A stretch of DNA of 64,000 nucleotides from Bufo bufo (GCF_905171765.1 NC_053390.1:308330984-308394983); one strand, 5' to 3'; shown: positions 42,585 through 53,893, counted from the first letter of the stretch. Notes: generated by a model not told the origin, from the letters alone. Made by a program: numbers and translations.

Positions 42585-43281
42585 GTACTTTTTGTGATTT
42601 TCAATTACCATTTTAAATAAATTTCAAAATTTGCACTGACAGTTTTTCATTCAGATTTATCTATTTCTCAGTGATAAGAACAGAAAGTAGCTTTAGACCT
42701 ATTGATAAAAAGGATGCATTGCTATTTACGACAGAATTTTACTTACTTTATTATGCCTTATAACATTTATGTCCCTCACTGTCTCTGTTCTGCTTTCTTG
42801 AAAAATTCCTATTAGTTCTTTTTTTTATCAATTGTCTTTTTATTGACGATATTTCCAAGAATAAACATGTACATACAAAAAGGTATGACTTTGGAGTACA
42901 TTATTCATGGTATAAAGATATAACAAAGGGCATTGAGCAAAAGATAGCATACGTCACATTTTTATGTAGATAAGTCATTACAGTGAATAAATTTGAGAAA
43001 ATACAGATACAATAGTCATGAATGAGCAGTACTGTAATAAGAGCCCACAGGTTACCAAAATAACAGAGTGTCTATTTTCGCGTTAACTGTGGAGAGTCAT
43101 ACAAAATTTACTGTAAGAAAGATTCGGACACACAAAGGGGAGTGACAAGACTTGACACAGTAGGGTTAGGATGGGTGGGGTAAGGCGGAGACTCAATCAG
43201 TCTGAAACACCAAACACCATGTCCCATTGCTTCCAAACTCGGTCAAATTTATCCACCGAGGCAAGCAATGTAGCCGACATA

Positions 43282-44220
43282 CAGTACAGACCAAAAGTTT
43301 GGACACACCTTCTCATTCAAAGAGTTTTCTTTATTTTCATGACTATGAAGGAATCAAAACTATGAATTAACACATGTGGAATTATATACATAACAAACAA
43401 GTGTGAAACAAATTAAAATATGTCATATTCTAGGTTCTTCAAAGTAGCCACCTTTTGCTTTGATTACTGCTTTGCACACTCTTGGCATTCTCTTGATGAG
43501 CTTCAAGAGGTAGTCCCCTGAAATGGTCTTCCAACAGCCTTGAAGGAGTTCCCAGAGATGCTTAGCACTTGTTGGCCCTTTTGCCTTCACTCTGCGGTCC
43601 AGTTCACCCCAAACCATCTCGATTGGGTTCAGGTCCGGTGACTGTGGAGGCCAGGTCATCTGGCGCAGCACCCCATCACTCTCCTTCATGGTCAAATAGC
43701 CCTTACTTTCAAAGTTTTCCCAATTTTTCAGCTGACTGACTGACCTTCATTTCTTAAAGTAATGATGGCCACTCGTTTTTCTTTACTTAGCTGCTTTTTT
43801 CTTGCCATAATACAAATTCTAACAGTCTATTCAGTAGGACTATCAGCTGTGTATCCACCTGACTTCTCCTCAACGCAACTGATGGTCCCAACCCCATTTA
43901 TAAGGCAAGAAATCCCACTTATTAAACCTGACAGGGCACACCTGTGAAGTGAAAACCATTTCAGGGGACTACCTCTTGAAGCTCATCAAGAGAATGCCAA
44001 GAGTGTGCAAAGCAGTAATCAAAGCAAAAGGTGGCTACTTTGAAGAACCTAGAATATTACATATTTTCAGTTGTTTCACACTTGTTTGTTATGTATATAA
44101 TTCCACATGTGTTAATTCATAGTTGTGATGCCTTCAGTGTGAATCTACAATTTTCATAGTCATAAAAATAAAGAAAACTCTTTGAATGAGAAGGTGTGTC
44201 CAAACTTTTGGTCTGTACTG
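43282..44220 (-). mobile_element. Tc1-like foldback element, TA duplication
   Basis: TA at 43280-43281 and 44221-44222. The ends CAGTACAGACCAAAAGTTTG and its complement continue as long inverted arms: 43282-43530 matches 43957-44220 inverted. The left arm and adjacent sequence carry the C-terminal transposase fragment; the right arm repeats the last part of it. This would arise from an element that lost one end and gained an inverted copy of the other. Confidence 0.85.
43423..43740 (-). pseudogene. Tc1-like transposase, C-terminal fragment
   Basis: About 90 codons remain: DGVLRQMTWPPQSPDLNPIE, then MVWGELDRRVKAKGPTSAKH and the C-terminal helix ending at EEPRI. The Glu of NPIE is the third catalytic residue (DD34E). 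The DNA-binding domains and first two Asp are absent, so this fragment has no activity. The copy of its last 35 or so codons in the right arm (43957-44060) is on the opposite strand. Confidence 0.8.
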
Positions 44221-44373
44221 TATGTTCAAGGTGTCTGACTTCTAATATACTATTGATGAGTTCAGCCCGTGATGGGCAATCTGTCTTTTTCCAAAATCTG
44301 GCCAGTAAACGTCTAGCCGCAGTCAAAATATTCCTATTAGTTCTTACGCCACTCACTGGATTAATAATAAGAA

Positions 44374-44892
44374 TTAGTATGAGCGATTCGAAGTGTCCAA
44401 AGTGGACTTCGATACAAATTTTAGGGAAATTTGATTCGCTGCAAAGCCGAATTTCCTTGTGCTTCATGGTAACTAATCGATTTTCCATGAAACGGGGTAA
44501 AACCAAAAATCATACTCATCTCATCCGTTTGAGCGCTAAAGGCCCGCCGCCGCCATCTTGATTCAAGATCCCAAGTGAAATCTTGTGCGCGGTTACATAT
44601 GGTGTCACCATGCCGGCCGACGTGATAACATCATTATGCGCCGCATAAGATTTCATGCTGGATTTTCAATCAAGAGGGTGGCAGTGGGCTCTTCACTATT
44701 AAATGGATATGGTAAGAATGATTTTATTTATTCATTTATTTTTTATGATAGGCCTTAATATAAGTGTGGCGGATGCCACGATCAGCTAGGATCAGTAATC
44801 GCCGATCCCTGTCATTGCACCCACTGCTTACAAAGAAATGTGATGAAGCAGCCGAATCAAATTTTCAAGAACTTCGCTCAACACTACTAATA
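44374..44892. mobile_element. MITE with TTAGT-GAGCGA ends
   Basis: The left end TTAGTATGAGCGATTCGAAG and right end CTTCGCTCAACACTACTAA are inverted, with a few mismatches. Interior CGAATTTCCTTGTGCTTC and GCCGCCGCCATCTTG are as in a common frog repeat. It is non-coding. Confidence 0.6.
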
Positions 44893-46030
44893 ATTAAACA
44901 AAATTGGGTTTAAAGCTCAAAACTATTTTTAGGTATTCTTCACCCATTGTTTTTAATGCCATGAGGGTTGGCGATTTTTTTTTTTATCTTTAAAACAAAT
45001 TCTGATTTACTTGAAGTCTCATAGAGAAACCATGCCCGTAATAGTAATGCATAAAAAAAAATGCCAAAACAAGAAAAATGAAGGTATGTTTACATTGCTT
45101 AAACTTAATATGGATTTATGCAGGTAGGTATTCTGCGCCAAAACCACTGGAAATCCGTGGCCCATTATTTCCAGTGGGAATCTGTATTGAAATACATATG
45201 GCTGCCCAGTTTTAATGTGAGGATTTAAAATCCACTTCCACACAGAAACTGTGGCCAGGTAACTGAAGATCAGCCTCAGATTTCTGCTTCAGATTCCACA
45301 AATTTTATTGCTGTGTATTTTGGACTTTGAACATTGCCTTAAGAAACATTTGACCACAGCTTTTTATTGACTTAAAAAAAGGCCACAGAAAACAAAAGCT
45401 ATGTGTGTGAATCCAGCCTTATGATACTTAACTGCCACTGTATTAAATAATGTAATTGATGTGATTGTCCTTAAAGGAAATGTGTAATCAAAAAATCAAC
45501 TATTGCTTGAATCAGGTTTTTATGCAAAATGTTTTTTTTGTTTTTTTTCCAAGTCATAGTATTGAAAAAAAAATCTTTAATCGTGCAGTTTTCGCACTGA
45601 CCACTAAGCCTAATAATATACTGTATCAAGACTCCCTGTTTAGAGATATACTGTACAGCAGCAACATAGCTAGCCCAAAGATACTATAGACTGGAGCTGA
45701 CTTCACTGAGGTCTATAGCAGAGTTTTCTAGACATGCTCTATGACTTCTGTGTGCACTACACAGAAGAGAGTAGATAGGTTGTGTCCAAAACCTACTGTG
45801 AATGGTGGATGCTGTGCAATTATAATGAAATGACTGCTGAAAAGTGATCTCTACAGAACAGGAAGTCTCAACGTATTTTATGCCTAGGGAACAATGTACA
45901 ACACCAGGATTTTAGGATTTTCTTTTTTAAAATATAGATGGAAAACTGGAACAAAATAAACCAAAACGTCTAAAAAATATGTTTGAAGGGGTATTCAGAT
46001 TAAAACAATTTGTCCCATATCCACAGGATA
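44893..46030. repeat. MITE relics, no gene
   Basis: About 45067-45310 resembles a MITE interior rich in GGAAATCCGTGG. TTAA at 45471 followed by AGGAAATGTGTAATCAAAAA begins another TTAA MITE that I can follow to about 45870. 45985-46035 has TTGTCCCATATCCACAGGATAGGGG, the MITE family of 1267-1591, where Gypsy copy B ends. Confidence 0.4.
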
Positions 46031-47498
46031 GGGGCACTTCTCGCACTGCGAACATGAGATAGGGCAGAAGAAGGTCCCAGTCCCTCCCATCCTTAGACAC
46101 CACTCTTTTTAACATATTTTTTAGTGTTTGAATAAACCTCTCTACCAGGCCATCCGTTTGCGGATGATACACGGACGTCCATAGCTGTTTTATGTGGAGC
46201 AACTTACAGACCTTGGACATAAACAGGGTCCCTTGGTCAGTCAGAACCTTCTTAGGCAGACCCACTTGAGAAAACATCTCCATTAACGCCTTAGCTATTA
46301 GTTTGGCTGATGTATGATGCAGTGGCACCACTTTCGGGTACCGAGTGGCGTAGTCGAGGACGACTAAGATGTGTTGGTGCTCTCTAGCGGACTTCGGTAC
46401 TGGGCCTATGAGATCCATAGCGATCCGCTTGAATGGAACCTCAATAATCGGGAGAGGGACCAGGGGACTACACAAATGTGGCTGGGGGCTGGTTATTTTG
46501 CAAGTTGGGCAAGACTTGCAATACTTTTCCACCTCTCTGAACAAATTGGGCTGGTAGAACTGCTGTAGAATCCGGTCCTGCGTTTTCTGCTGGTCCAGGT
46601 GTCCCCCAAGAACATGTTGGTTGGCTAACTCCAACACGAGCTTGCGATACGACTTAGGCACCACCAGCTGTTCAATATGCTCACCCCGAAATTGATTTAC
46701 GCGGTACAGCATCTCCTGTTGAACCACAAAATGGGGGAACATAGACTCGGCCCCCGGATGTTGCGGCTCACCCTCAACTACTACCACATTTTCCCAGGCT
46801 CGAGATAGAGTCAGGTCCTGGTGCTGTGCTGTACCAAAGTTATCTCTGGAGATGTTGAGGTCTGCCAACTCCGGACCTGGCGGCAAGTCCTCCACATCTC
46901 CCACCATCACACTTAGTGGGGTTGTCTCCCCCTCTTCCACCGAAGTGGCGGTCACCCCTACCACTGGCCCTTCGGACTCAGGTTCCCAGGGTTCTGGTCT
47001 CCCCCCTGAGCTGGGCCACTCTGCTAAGGTCACATCTGTCTCTCGGGTATTGGTAACTTTAGTAACTGGCCTTAGTGCCGGGAAACCAGGGAAGTCTCTC
47101 CCAATTATTAGTTCATAGTGCAACTTTGTGGAAATGGCCACCTTATGAGTCCACGTGCCGGCCACCGTGGATAGTGATACTAGGGCGGTGGGATAGTCCT
47201 TGAAGTCTCCATGGATGCACAGTACGCCTATTTTTCGGCCAGTATACTCGGCGGGCCGCACCAGGGCAGCTCTTACCAGGGACACCAGACTCCCTGAGTC
47301 CAGCAGCGCCACTGTCAGGGTATCTCCCACTTGCACCTGGCACAGGTGACTATAGTCTATTGTTTCGGGGTTGCCGGATGCACACAGCCTCCTGGCATAC
47401 ATTGAGGGGCAGTAGCTAAAGTTAGTGTTCATGTGTTCACCCTGATAGGGACAGTCGGCGCTTATGTGTCCAGGCTCGTGACACCGCCAGCAGACCAC
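46031..47498 (-). CDS. Gmr1-like CCHC knuckle, protease and integrase, copy B
   Basis: An open frame of about 489 meaningful codons before the junction. Zinc knuckle CWRCHEPGHISADC (residues 3-16, Cys3-Cys6-His11-Cys16). The aspartic protease has ALLDSGSLVSLV (Asp 67) and LIIGRDFPG as its second signature. A linker of about 140 residues follows. Integrase: HHCC with His 295, His 300, Cys 330, Cys 333; core Asp 362 (AMDLIGPV), Asp 421 (LTDQGT), Glu 453 (LVERF). The spacing between the last two is 31, four fewer than the usual 35, pointing to a small deletion. It inserts retroelement cDNA in the nucleus. Frame continuation after 46031 is foreign sequence. Confidence 0.85.
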
Positions 47499-47534
47499 CG
47501 GGGCTGGGTCTGCAGGGGGTACGTCCCGGGCGGG

Positions 47535-48060
47535 TTAGGCTGGCACCAGCCGCAGGGCCTGGGGTGGAGATTTCCAGGGTTTGACTGGCCCCCTCCCAAA
47601 AAAAAACCCCAGCAGATTTTTGGTGGCCTCATAGCGCTCCACCAGGTCGACCATCTCTAGAGCATTACCAGGAAACACCTGGCCGATCCAGTGCTGGAGA
47701 GGGTACGGCAAAGCCCTCCAGAACACATCCGCCAACAGGCGGTCCAGCATAGCAGTGGGACTTAGTACGACAGGCTGCAGCCATTTGTGCAGCCAGTGTA
47801 GCAGATCATAATACTGCGGTCTGGCGGGTTCAGCCGGGTTAAATTCCCACTGACGCACTCGCTGGGCCCGGACCATTCACCCCCAGTCTTGCCAGAATCT
47901 CACCTTTTACGGACAGGTAGTTGGCCGCTTGGTCAGCTGGTAGATCGAAAAACACCTGCTGGGGTCCAGACGCCAGGAACGGAGCGATGACCTCAGCCCA
48001 TTGGTCTCTGGGTAACTTCTCCCGCACGGCCACCTTTTCGAACACCGCCAGATAATCCAC
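47535..48060 (-). pseudogene. Gmr1-like Gag with SCAN-like capsid domain
   Basis: Two frames joined by a shift near 47870. The upstream part (to about 47839) has VDYLAVFEKVAVREKLPRDQ and FLASGPQQVFFDLPADQAA, the capsid N-terminal half. The downstream part (47876-47535) has AQRVRQWEFNPAEPARPQYY, LLHWLHKWLQPVVLSPTAML and LPYPLQHWIGQVFPGNALEM then VDLVERYEA. The pattern R-R-W/F, L-WL-P, S-ML-L-D-F, LP-LQ-W, E-V-LVE is that of the vertebrate SCAN dimerisation domain, which is thought to come from this type of Gag. The CCHC knuckle follows at once. The upstream 40 codons of the long frame are LTR, not gag. Confidence 0.75.
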
Positions 48061-48277
48061 ACAGCTGAGACTGTTGGCTGGGTTTTTATTTCCCAAACCA
48101 AAATCTGGCCTGGAATGTGGGGAGAAACCACCCACCCTGCACTTTGGCTGCTCCCAGTAAGAGCCGGTCCGGATCGGCTCTACAGCCATACTAAATAACA
48201 AATAGTGTCAGTCAGCACTAACTGCCGCTGACACTTAAAATTACCGGCTCTTAACTCACCGAGGCCAGGAATCTTAG
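48061..48277 (-). repeat. Partial LTR fused to gag, copy B
   Basis: It is a direct repeat of the distal part of 48649-48829 (shared GCTGAGACTG-TGGCTGGGTTT, GCACTTTGGCTG/ACTCCCAGTAAGAGC, TGCCGCTGACACTT). On the minus strand it is the LTR 5' portion and breaks off exactly where gag coding begins, as in copy A, where the LTR breaks off after 178 bp. Confidence 0.7.
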
Positions 48278-48334
48278 AGATACATACCTTCCATCAATGA
48301 CGGACCCTTGCGCCTTCCTACAATATATATATTG

Positions 48335-48829
48335 TGGGGATTTGCTCTGGTAGACATGCTAGCGGACGCAGTATAGAGGCAACCACAAAGTCTTTAACTT
48401 AAACAGTTTAGTGTTTTATTCACACATAAGGAAAAACAAAAAGTGACATTTTGCAGTCTAGGTGTTTGTTCACACCATGAAAAGTCCACAGAACAAAAAC
48501 CTTCACCTGGTTTGCAGTTTCTCCACCTGTGGTCCACAGCAGGCTTTAGGGGCCTATTTCTCAGCATGCAGCTCCCATCCCTTTTGCACGGCACAAGTTT
48601 TCAGATCCCAAAACAGCGCTCCACTGTCAGAGAGGAGTAATCTACACACAGCTGAGACTGCTGGCTGGGTTTAATAGCGTGGGGAGAGGCCACCCACCCA
48701 GCACTTTGGCTACTCCCAGTAAGAGCAGGCCCGGATCAGCTTACAGCAATACTAAAATAGCAACGTGTGAACCAGCACTAGCTGCCGCTGACACTTGAAA
48801 ATATTGGTTCTTACATAACCAAGGCCAGA
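48335..48829 (-). repeat. LTR of the Gmr1-like family beside copy B
   Basis: On the minus strand it ends CTACCAGAGCAAATCCCCACA (48335). It carries AATAAAACACTAAACTG (poly(A) signal) near 48410-48425 and matches the solo LTR at 19513-20042. Its 5' end is eroded into an AT/GT microsatellite (48830-48860). Confidence 0.75.
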
Positions 48830-48988
48830 AATATATATATATGTGTGTGTGTGTGTATATACATAAACTGCAATCTTCATTCTGTATTTCAGTAAAAGGC
48901 TCCGTACATCATTACATTAGATACATCCCCCACTTAACTTCTTAATGCCTGATGACATACATGTACGTCAGATCTGGACGTGACTTAA

Positions 48989-51706
48989 CCCCTTAAGGAC
49001 TCAGCCCTATTTCACCTTAAGGACCAGGCCATTTTTTGCAAATCTGACCAGTGTCACTTTAAATGCTGATAGCTTTAAAACGCTTTGACTTATCCAGGCC
49101 ATTCTGAGATTGTTTTTTCGTCACATATTGTACTTCATGACACTGGTAAAATGAAGTAAAAAAAATTCATTTTTATTTATAAAAAAATACCAAATTTACC
49201 AATTTTATTTTTAAAAAATGCAAATTTCCAAGTTTCAATTTCTCTACTTCTATAATACATAGTAATACCTCCAAAAATTGTTATTACTTTACATTCCCCA
49301 TATGTCTACTTCATGTTTGGATCATTTTGGGAATAATATTTTATTTTTTGCGGATGTTACAAGGCTTAGAAGTTTAGAAGCAAATCTTAAAATTTTTCAG
49401 AAATTTTCAAAAACCAAATTTTTAGGGACCAGTTCAGGTCTGAAGTCACTTTGCGAGGCTTACATAATAGAAACCACCCAAAAATGACCCCATTCTATAA
49501 ACTACACCCCTCAAGGTATTCAAAACTGATTTTACAAACGTCGTTAACCCTTTAGGTGTTCCACAAGAATTAATGGAATATAGACATACAATTTCAAAAT
49601 TTCACTTTTTTGGCCGATTTTCCATTTTAATAATTTTTTTCCGGTTACAAAGCAAGTGTTAACAGCCAAACCAAACTCAATATTTATGGCCCTGATTCTG
49701 TAGTTTACAGAAACACCCCATATGTGGTCGTAAACCGCTGTACGGGCACACGGCAGGGCGCAGAAGGAAAGGAATGCCATACGGTTTTTGGAAGGCAGGT
49801 TTTGCTGGACTGTTTTTTTTGACACCATGTCCCATTTGAAGCCCCCCTGATGCACCCCTAGAGTAGAAACGCCAAAAAAGTGGCCCCATGTTAGAAACTA
49901 CGGGATAGGGTGGCAGTATTGTTGGTATTAGTTTAGGGTACATATGATTTTTGGTTGCTCTATATTACACTTTTTGTGAGGCAAGATAACAAGAAATAGC
50001 TGTTTTGGCACCGTTTTTATTTTTTGTCATTCATCTGACAGGTTAGATCATGTGATATTTTTATAAACCAGGTTGTCATGGATGCGGCGATACCTAATAT
50101 GTATACTTTTTTTTTATTTATGTAAATTTTATACAATGATTTCATTTTTGAAGCAAAAAAAATCATGTTTTAGTGTTTCCATAGTCTGAGAGCCATAATT
50201 TTTTCCGTTTTTGGGCGATTACCTTGGGTAGGGTATGATTTTTGCGGGATGAGATGACGGTTTTATTGGCACTATTTTGTGGTGCGTGTGACTTTTTGAT
50301 CGCTTGCTATTAAACTTTTTGTGATGTAAGGTGACAAAAAATTGTCTATTTAGCACAGTTTTTATTAAAAAAAATTTACGGTGTTCATCTGAGGGGTTAG
50401 GTCATGTGATATTTTTATAGAGCCGGTCGATACAGATGTGGCGATACCTAATATGTATACTTGTTTTTTATTTATGTAAGTTTTACACAATAATATAATT
50501 TTTGAAACAAAAAAAAATCATGTTTTAGTGTCTCCATATTCTGAGAGCCATAGTTTTTTCAGTTTTTGGGCGATTATCTTAGGTAGGGTCTCATTTTTGT
50601 GGGATGAGATGACGGTTTGATAGGCACTATTTTGGGGTGCTTATGACTTTTTGATCGCTTGCTATTACACTTTTTGTGATGTAAGGTGACAAAAAATTGT
50701 TTATTTAGCACAGTTTTTATTTTTTATTTTTTAAGGTGTTCATCTGAGAGGTTAGGTCATGTGATATTTTTATAGAGCCGGTCGATACGAAACGCGGCGA
50801 TACCAAAAATGTATACTTTTTTTTTAATTTATGTACGTTTTACACAATAACAGCTTTTTTCAAACAAAAAAAATGATGTTTTAGTGTCTCCATATTCTGA
50901 GCCAATTTTTTTATTTATTTTTTGGGCGATTGTCTCAGGTTGGTGCTTATTTTTTGCGGGATGAGGTGACGGTAAGATTGGTACTATTTTGGTGGGCAAA
51001 GGCCTTTTTGATCGCTTGCTGTTGTACTTTTTGTGATGTAAGGTGCCAAAAAAATGGTTTATTTAGCACAGTTTTTATTTTTTAGTTTTTACGGTGTTCA
51101 TCTGAGGGGTTAGGTCATGTGATATGTTTATAGAGCCTATCTTTTACCAATTTTTTTTTACTTTATTTGGGGAAAATGACGTTTTTGTTTATTTTTACTT
51201 GAAACTTTTAATTTTTTGGGGGGAAAACTTTATTTTTTTCACTTTTCTTTTTTCACTTTATTTTTTGTCCCACTTTGGGACTTCAACTTTTGGGGGTATA
51301 TTCCTTTACAATGTATTCCAATACTTCTGTATTGGAATGCATTGGCTGTATGAGGAATACTGTGTGTATTACTCATACAGCTTCCAGGGCCTGTGAGATC
51401 CAGGGGGCTGGATCTCACAGGCTCTTCACCGGAAGGCAGCGCAGATGCCTCAGGAAGGCATCGCGCTGCCTTCCATGCCTTCGGGTCCCCCCCACAGCCC
51501 CATGGGGACCCAATGGCACCACCGCCGCACCAGGTAAAAGTCGCAAACCGCAGGTCTGAATTGACCTGCGGTTTGCGGCGATTGACGACACGGGTGGGTC
51601 AAGGGACCCCCCCGCGCATTTAGCCGAGGTGCCTGCTCAATGATGTCATGGGTCCTTAAGGACTTGGGAACCATGCCGTACCGGTACGTCATGTGTCCGT
51701 AAGGGG
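48989..51706. mobile_element. Long TTAA non-autonomous element, copy 2 (inverted)
   Basis: 2718 bp flanked by TTAA (48985-48988 and 51707-51710), in the opposite orientation to 2546-6392. It starts CCCCTTAAGGACTCAGCCCT, as the other ends in reverse. Internal units of about 280-290 bp recur (GGTTAGGTCATGTGATATTTTTATAG near 50044, 50396, 50751, 51108). It lacks the hAT and keeps the empty site at 49356-49363. No transposase is encoded. Confidence 0.85.
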
Positions 51707-51710
51707 TTAA

Positions 51711-52174
51711 AGAGGACCTTTCACTACAATAAAAAATCTAAACTAAGCATACAGACATGTAGAGCGGCGCCCAGGGATCTCCCTGCACTTACTATTATCC
51801 CTGGGCGCCGCTCCGTTCTCTCGGTATAGGCTCCGGTATCTTCATATTTTCGGTTCAACTGGGTGGAGCAGGCCGGCGTCTCCTTCTCCCAGGCTGTAGC
51901 GCTGGCCAATCGCAGCACTCAGCTCATAGCCTGAGAGAGAAAAAAAACTCTCAGGCTATGAGCTGAGCGCTGCCAATGGCCAGTGCTACAGCCTGGGAGA
52001 CGGAGACGCCGGCAGGCTCCACCCAGTTGACCCGAAAATATGAAGATACTGGAGCCTATACCGGGAGAACGGAGCGGCGCCCAGGTATAATAGTAAGTGC
52101 AGGGAGATCCCTGGGCGCCGCTCTACATGTCTGTATGCTTAGTTTAGATTTTTTATTGTAGTGAAAGGTCCTTT
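51711..52174. mobile_element. TTAA MITE, AGAGGACCTTTCAC ends, copy 2
   Basis: TTAA at 51707-51710, shared with the preceding element, and 52175-52178. Termini AGAGGACCTTTCACTAC and GTAGTGAAAGGTCCTTT are inverted. Long arms (TAAACTAAGCATACAGACATG and its partner) make it almost entirely palindromic, centred near 51941. The ORFs at 51724-51918 and 51976-52161 encode the same peptide from the two arms. Confidence 0.85.
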
Positions 52175-52475
52175 TTAAAGCCCAGTGACGTAAATGTACT
52201 GCATGGTGATCGGGCGGGTGCAGGAGCTGCACCCGCCCGATTGGGGGCAGGGGTCCGGCAGTCACTGATAGCCGGATCCCTGCTGTATGCGCCGGCATCA
52301 GTGAAATTACTGTTACCGGCGCATTAACCCCTGCACGTGCCGCGGTCAGCGCTGACCGCGGCACGTGCAAGCTTCATACATGTGCGGTGTGTCTATCGGG
52401 TCCCCGCTCTGCTGTGAAAAGGGACCCGATGGCAGAGAAGGTAGCCCGATGCCTTCCTTAGGCATTGTGGCTGCC

Positions 52476-52861
52476 TTCAGAAAAATGCATTGAAATGCCG
52501 GATCTGTCTTTCCGGTGTCATCCGGAAAAATGGATCTTGCATTTATTTTTATCACCTTTTTTTCGGTCTGCGCATTCCGGTATTTTGAATGCCAAATTCC
52601 CATCGAAAAAAATGCTGGATCTGGCATTCAGGCAAGTCTTCAGTTTTTTGGGCTGAAGATAAAACCGTAGCATGCTGCGGTTTTATCTTTTGCATGATCA
52701 GTCAAAAAGACTGAACTGAAGACATCCTGATGCATCCTGAACGGAATGCTCTCTATTCAGAATGCATGGGGATTAAACTAATCAGTTCCTTTCCGGTATA
52801 GAGCCCCTAAGACGGAACTCTATGCCGGAAAAAAAAAACGCAAGTGTGAAAGTACCCTTAC
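52476..52861. repeat. Left-truncated MITE nested in the host
   Basis: The right terminus CGCAAGTGTGAAAGTACCCTTA at 52840-52861; interior ACCGTAGCATGCTGCGGTTTT is itself a palindrome (about 52660-52685). The matching left terminus is missing. Confidence 0.55.
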
Positions 52862-53628
52862 AGCCAATGCATTACAATTCAGAAGTATTGTAATGCATTG
52901 TAAAGGGGATCAGACCCCAAAAAGTCCCAGAGGGGGACAAAAAATAAACTGAAAAAAAAATAGTTCAAAAAATAAAATTTTCAAGAAAAAAAAAAGCGTC
53001 TTTTTTCCAAAATAAATTCAAATAAAAATTGAAAAAAATTGTAGACATATTATGTATCACCGCGTCCTTATCAACCGTCTCTATAAAAATATCGCATGAC
53101 CTAACCCCTAAGGTGAACACCGTTAAAAAAAACAAAAATAAAAACTGCTTAAAAAAATAATTTTTTGGCACATTACATCACTAAAAGTACAGTACGAAGC
53201 AATCAAAACCTAAGACAATCACCCAAAAAATAAAACAAATATGGCTCTCAGAATAAGGAGACATTAAAACATGATTTATTTTGGTTCAAAAATGCTATCA
53301 TTGTGTAATAATAATAATAAAATTAAAATGTATACATATTAGGTATCGCCACGTCCGTAATAATCAGCAGTATAAAAATATCACATGCCCTAACCCCTCT
53401 GAACACCGTAAAAAACAAACAAAAAAAAACATTTTTTTTGGCACCTTATATCACAAAAAGCGTAATACCAAAGGATCTAATTTTTGGTAAATTTTGTAGT
53501 TAAAAAAAATATATAAATGACATTTTGTGACTGACTTTTTCCACAGTTATGAAATACAATATGTGACGAGAAAACATTCTCATAATGGCCAAGGCAGAAA
53601 TGTGAAAAATTGCCCGGTCATTAAGGAG

Positions 53629-53893
53629 TGAATTTGCATTTGTTATAAGTTTTGAGTTGTTTGTCTAAATTCTTAACATTGTGTGATTACAGGGGTTCCA
53701 GTTCCCTCTGTACAGCGCAGGTCTTCTACAGATATGGTGGTGGTTGTGGTCTCACATTGGAGGAGGAGGAGGGAGAGCATGCTGGACCCTCCTAGCATGC
53801 AGATTCTCCACCACCACCTGATCTTGGCGAAATGGTGGTGACACCGCCAGCTCTCTGAGAAGGTCTGACAGACGTTCTTCTGTACCTCTTGCA
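53629..53893. other. Repeat-like low-complexity segment
   Basis: GGTGGTGGTTGTGG and GGAGGAGGAGGAGGG stretches. On the minus strand it gives a short reading frame with no recognised domain. No gene is claimed. Confidence 0.25.

Larger units (their letters stand above)
42821..44329 (-). mobile_element. 5'-truncated Tx1/L1-type LINE with 16 bp TSD
   Basis: ATTCCTATTAGTTCTT occurs at 42805-42820 and again at 44330-44345, a perfect 16 bp target duplication. The plus strand starts with a T run after the first copy, that is, a minus-strand A tail. The minus strand encodes the C-terminus of an L1-like ORF2 and a 3' UTR. A Tc1 foldback at 43282-44220 sits inside it. Without it the insertion is about 570 bp. 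Confidence 0.8.
43200..44329 (-). pseudogene. L1-like ORF2 C-terminus, interrupted by Tc1
   Basis: On the minus strand, NILTAARRLLARFWKKTDCP and SRAELINSILEVRHLEH lie right of the Tc1, and VDKFDRVWKQWDMVFG left of it, joining across the insertion. This matches the conserved C-terminal segment after RT in Tx1-like L1 elements (RxxLARxWK, WxxW). RT and endonuclease are absent by 5' truncation. Confidence 0.65.
46031..48829 (-). mobile_element. Gmr1-like Gypsy retrotransposon, copy B (5' half)
   Basis: Minus strand: full-length LTR-like segment (48829-48335), about 50 bp, a second partial LTR (about 48277-48061), gag, CCHC knuckle, protease, integrase. It is cut at 46031 inside integrase by MITE-derived sequence; RT, RNase H and the 3' LTR are missing. 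Protease is followed directly by integrase with no RT between, confirming the order inferred from copy A. Confidence 0.85.
48938..53628. mobile_element. Old TTAA element hosting two younger TTAA elements
   Basis: TTAA at 48934-48937, then CTTCTTAATGCC; the right end GGTCATTAAGGAG (to about 53628) is the inverted partner. The left piece is 48938-48984, the right piece 52179-53628. At its internal TTAA sit 48989-51706 and 51711-52174. The right piece resembles a diverged relative of the 2546-6392 family (TATGTATCACCGCGTCC, TAGGTATCGCCACGTCC). It also holds a MITE fragment at about 52476-52861. Confidence 0.65.
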
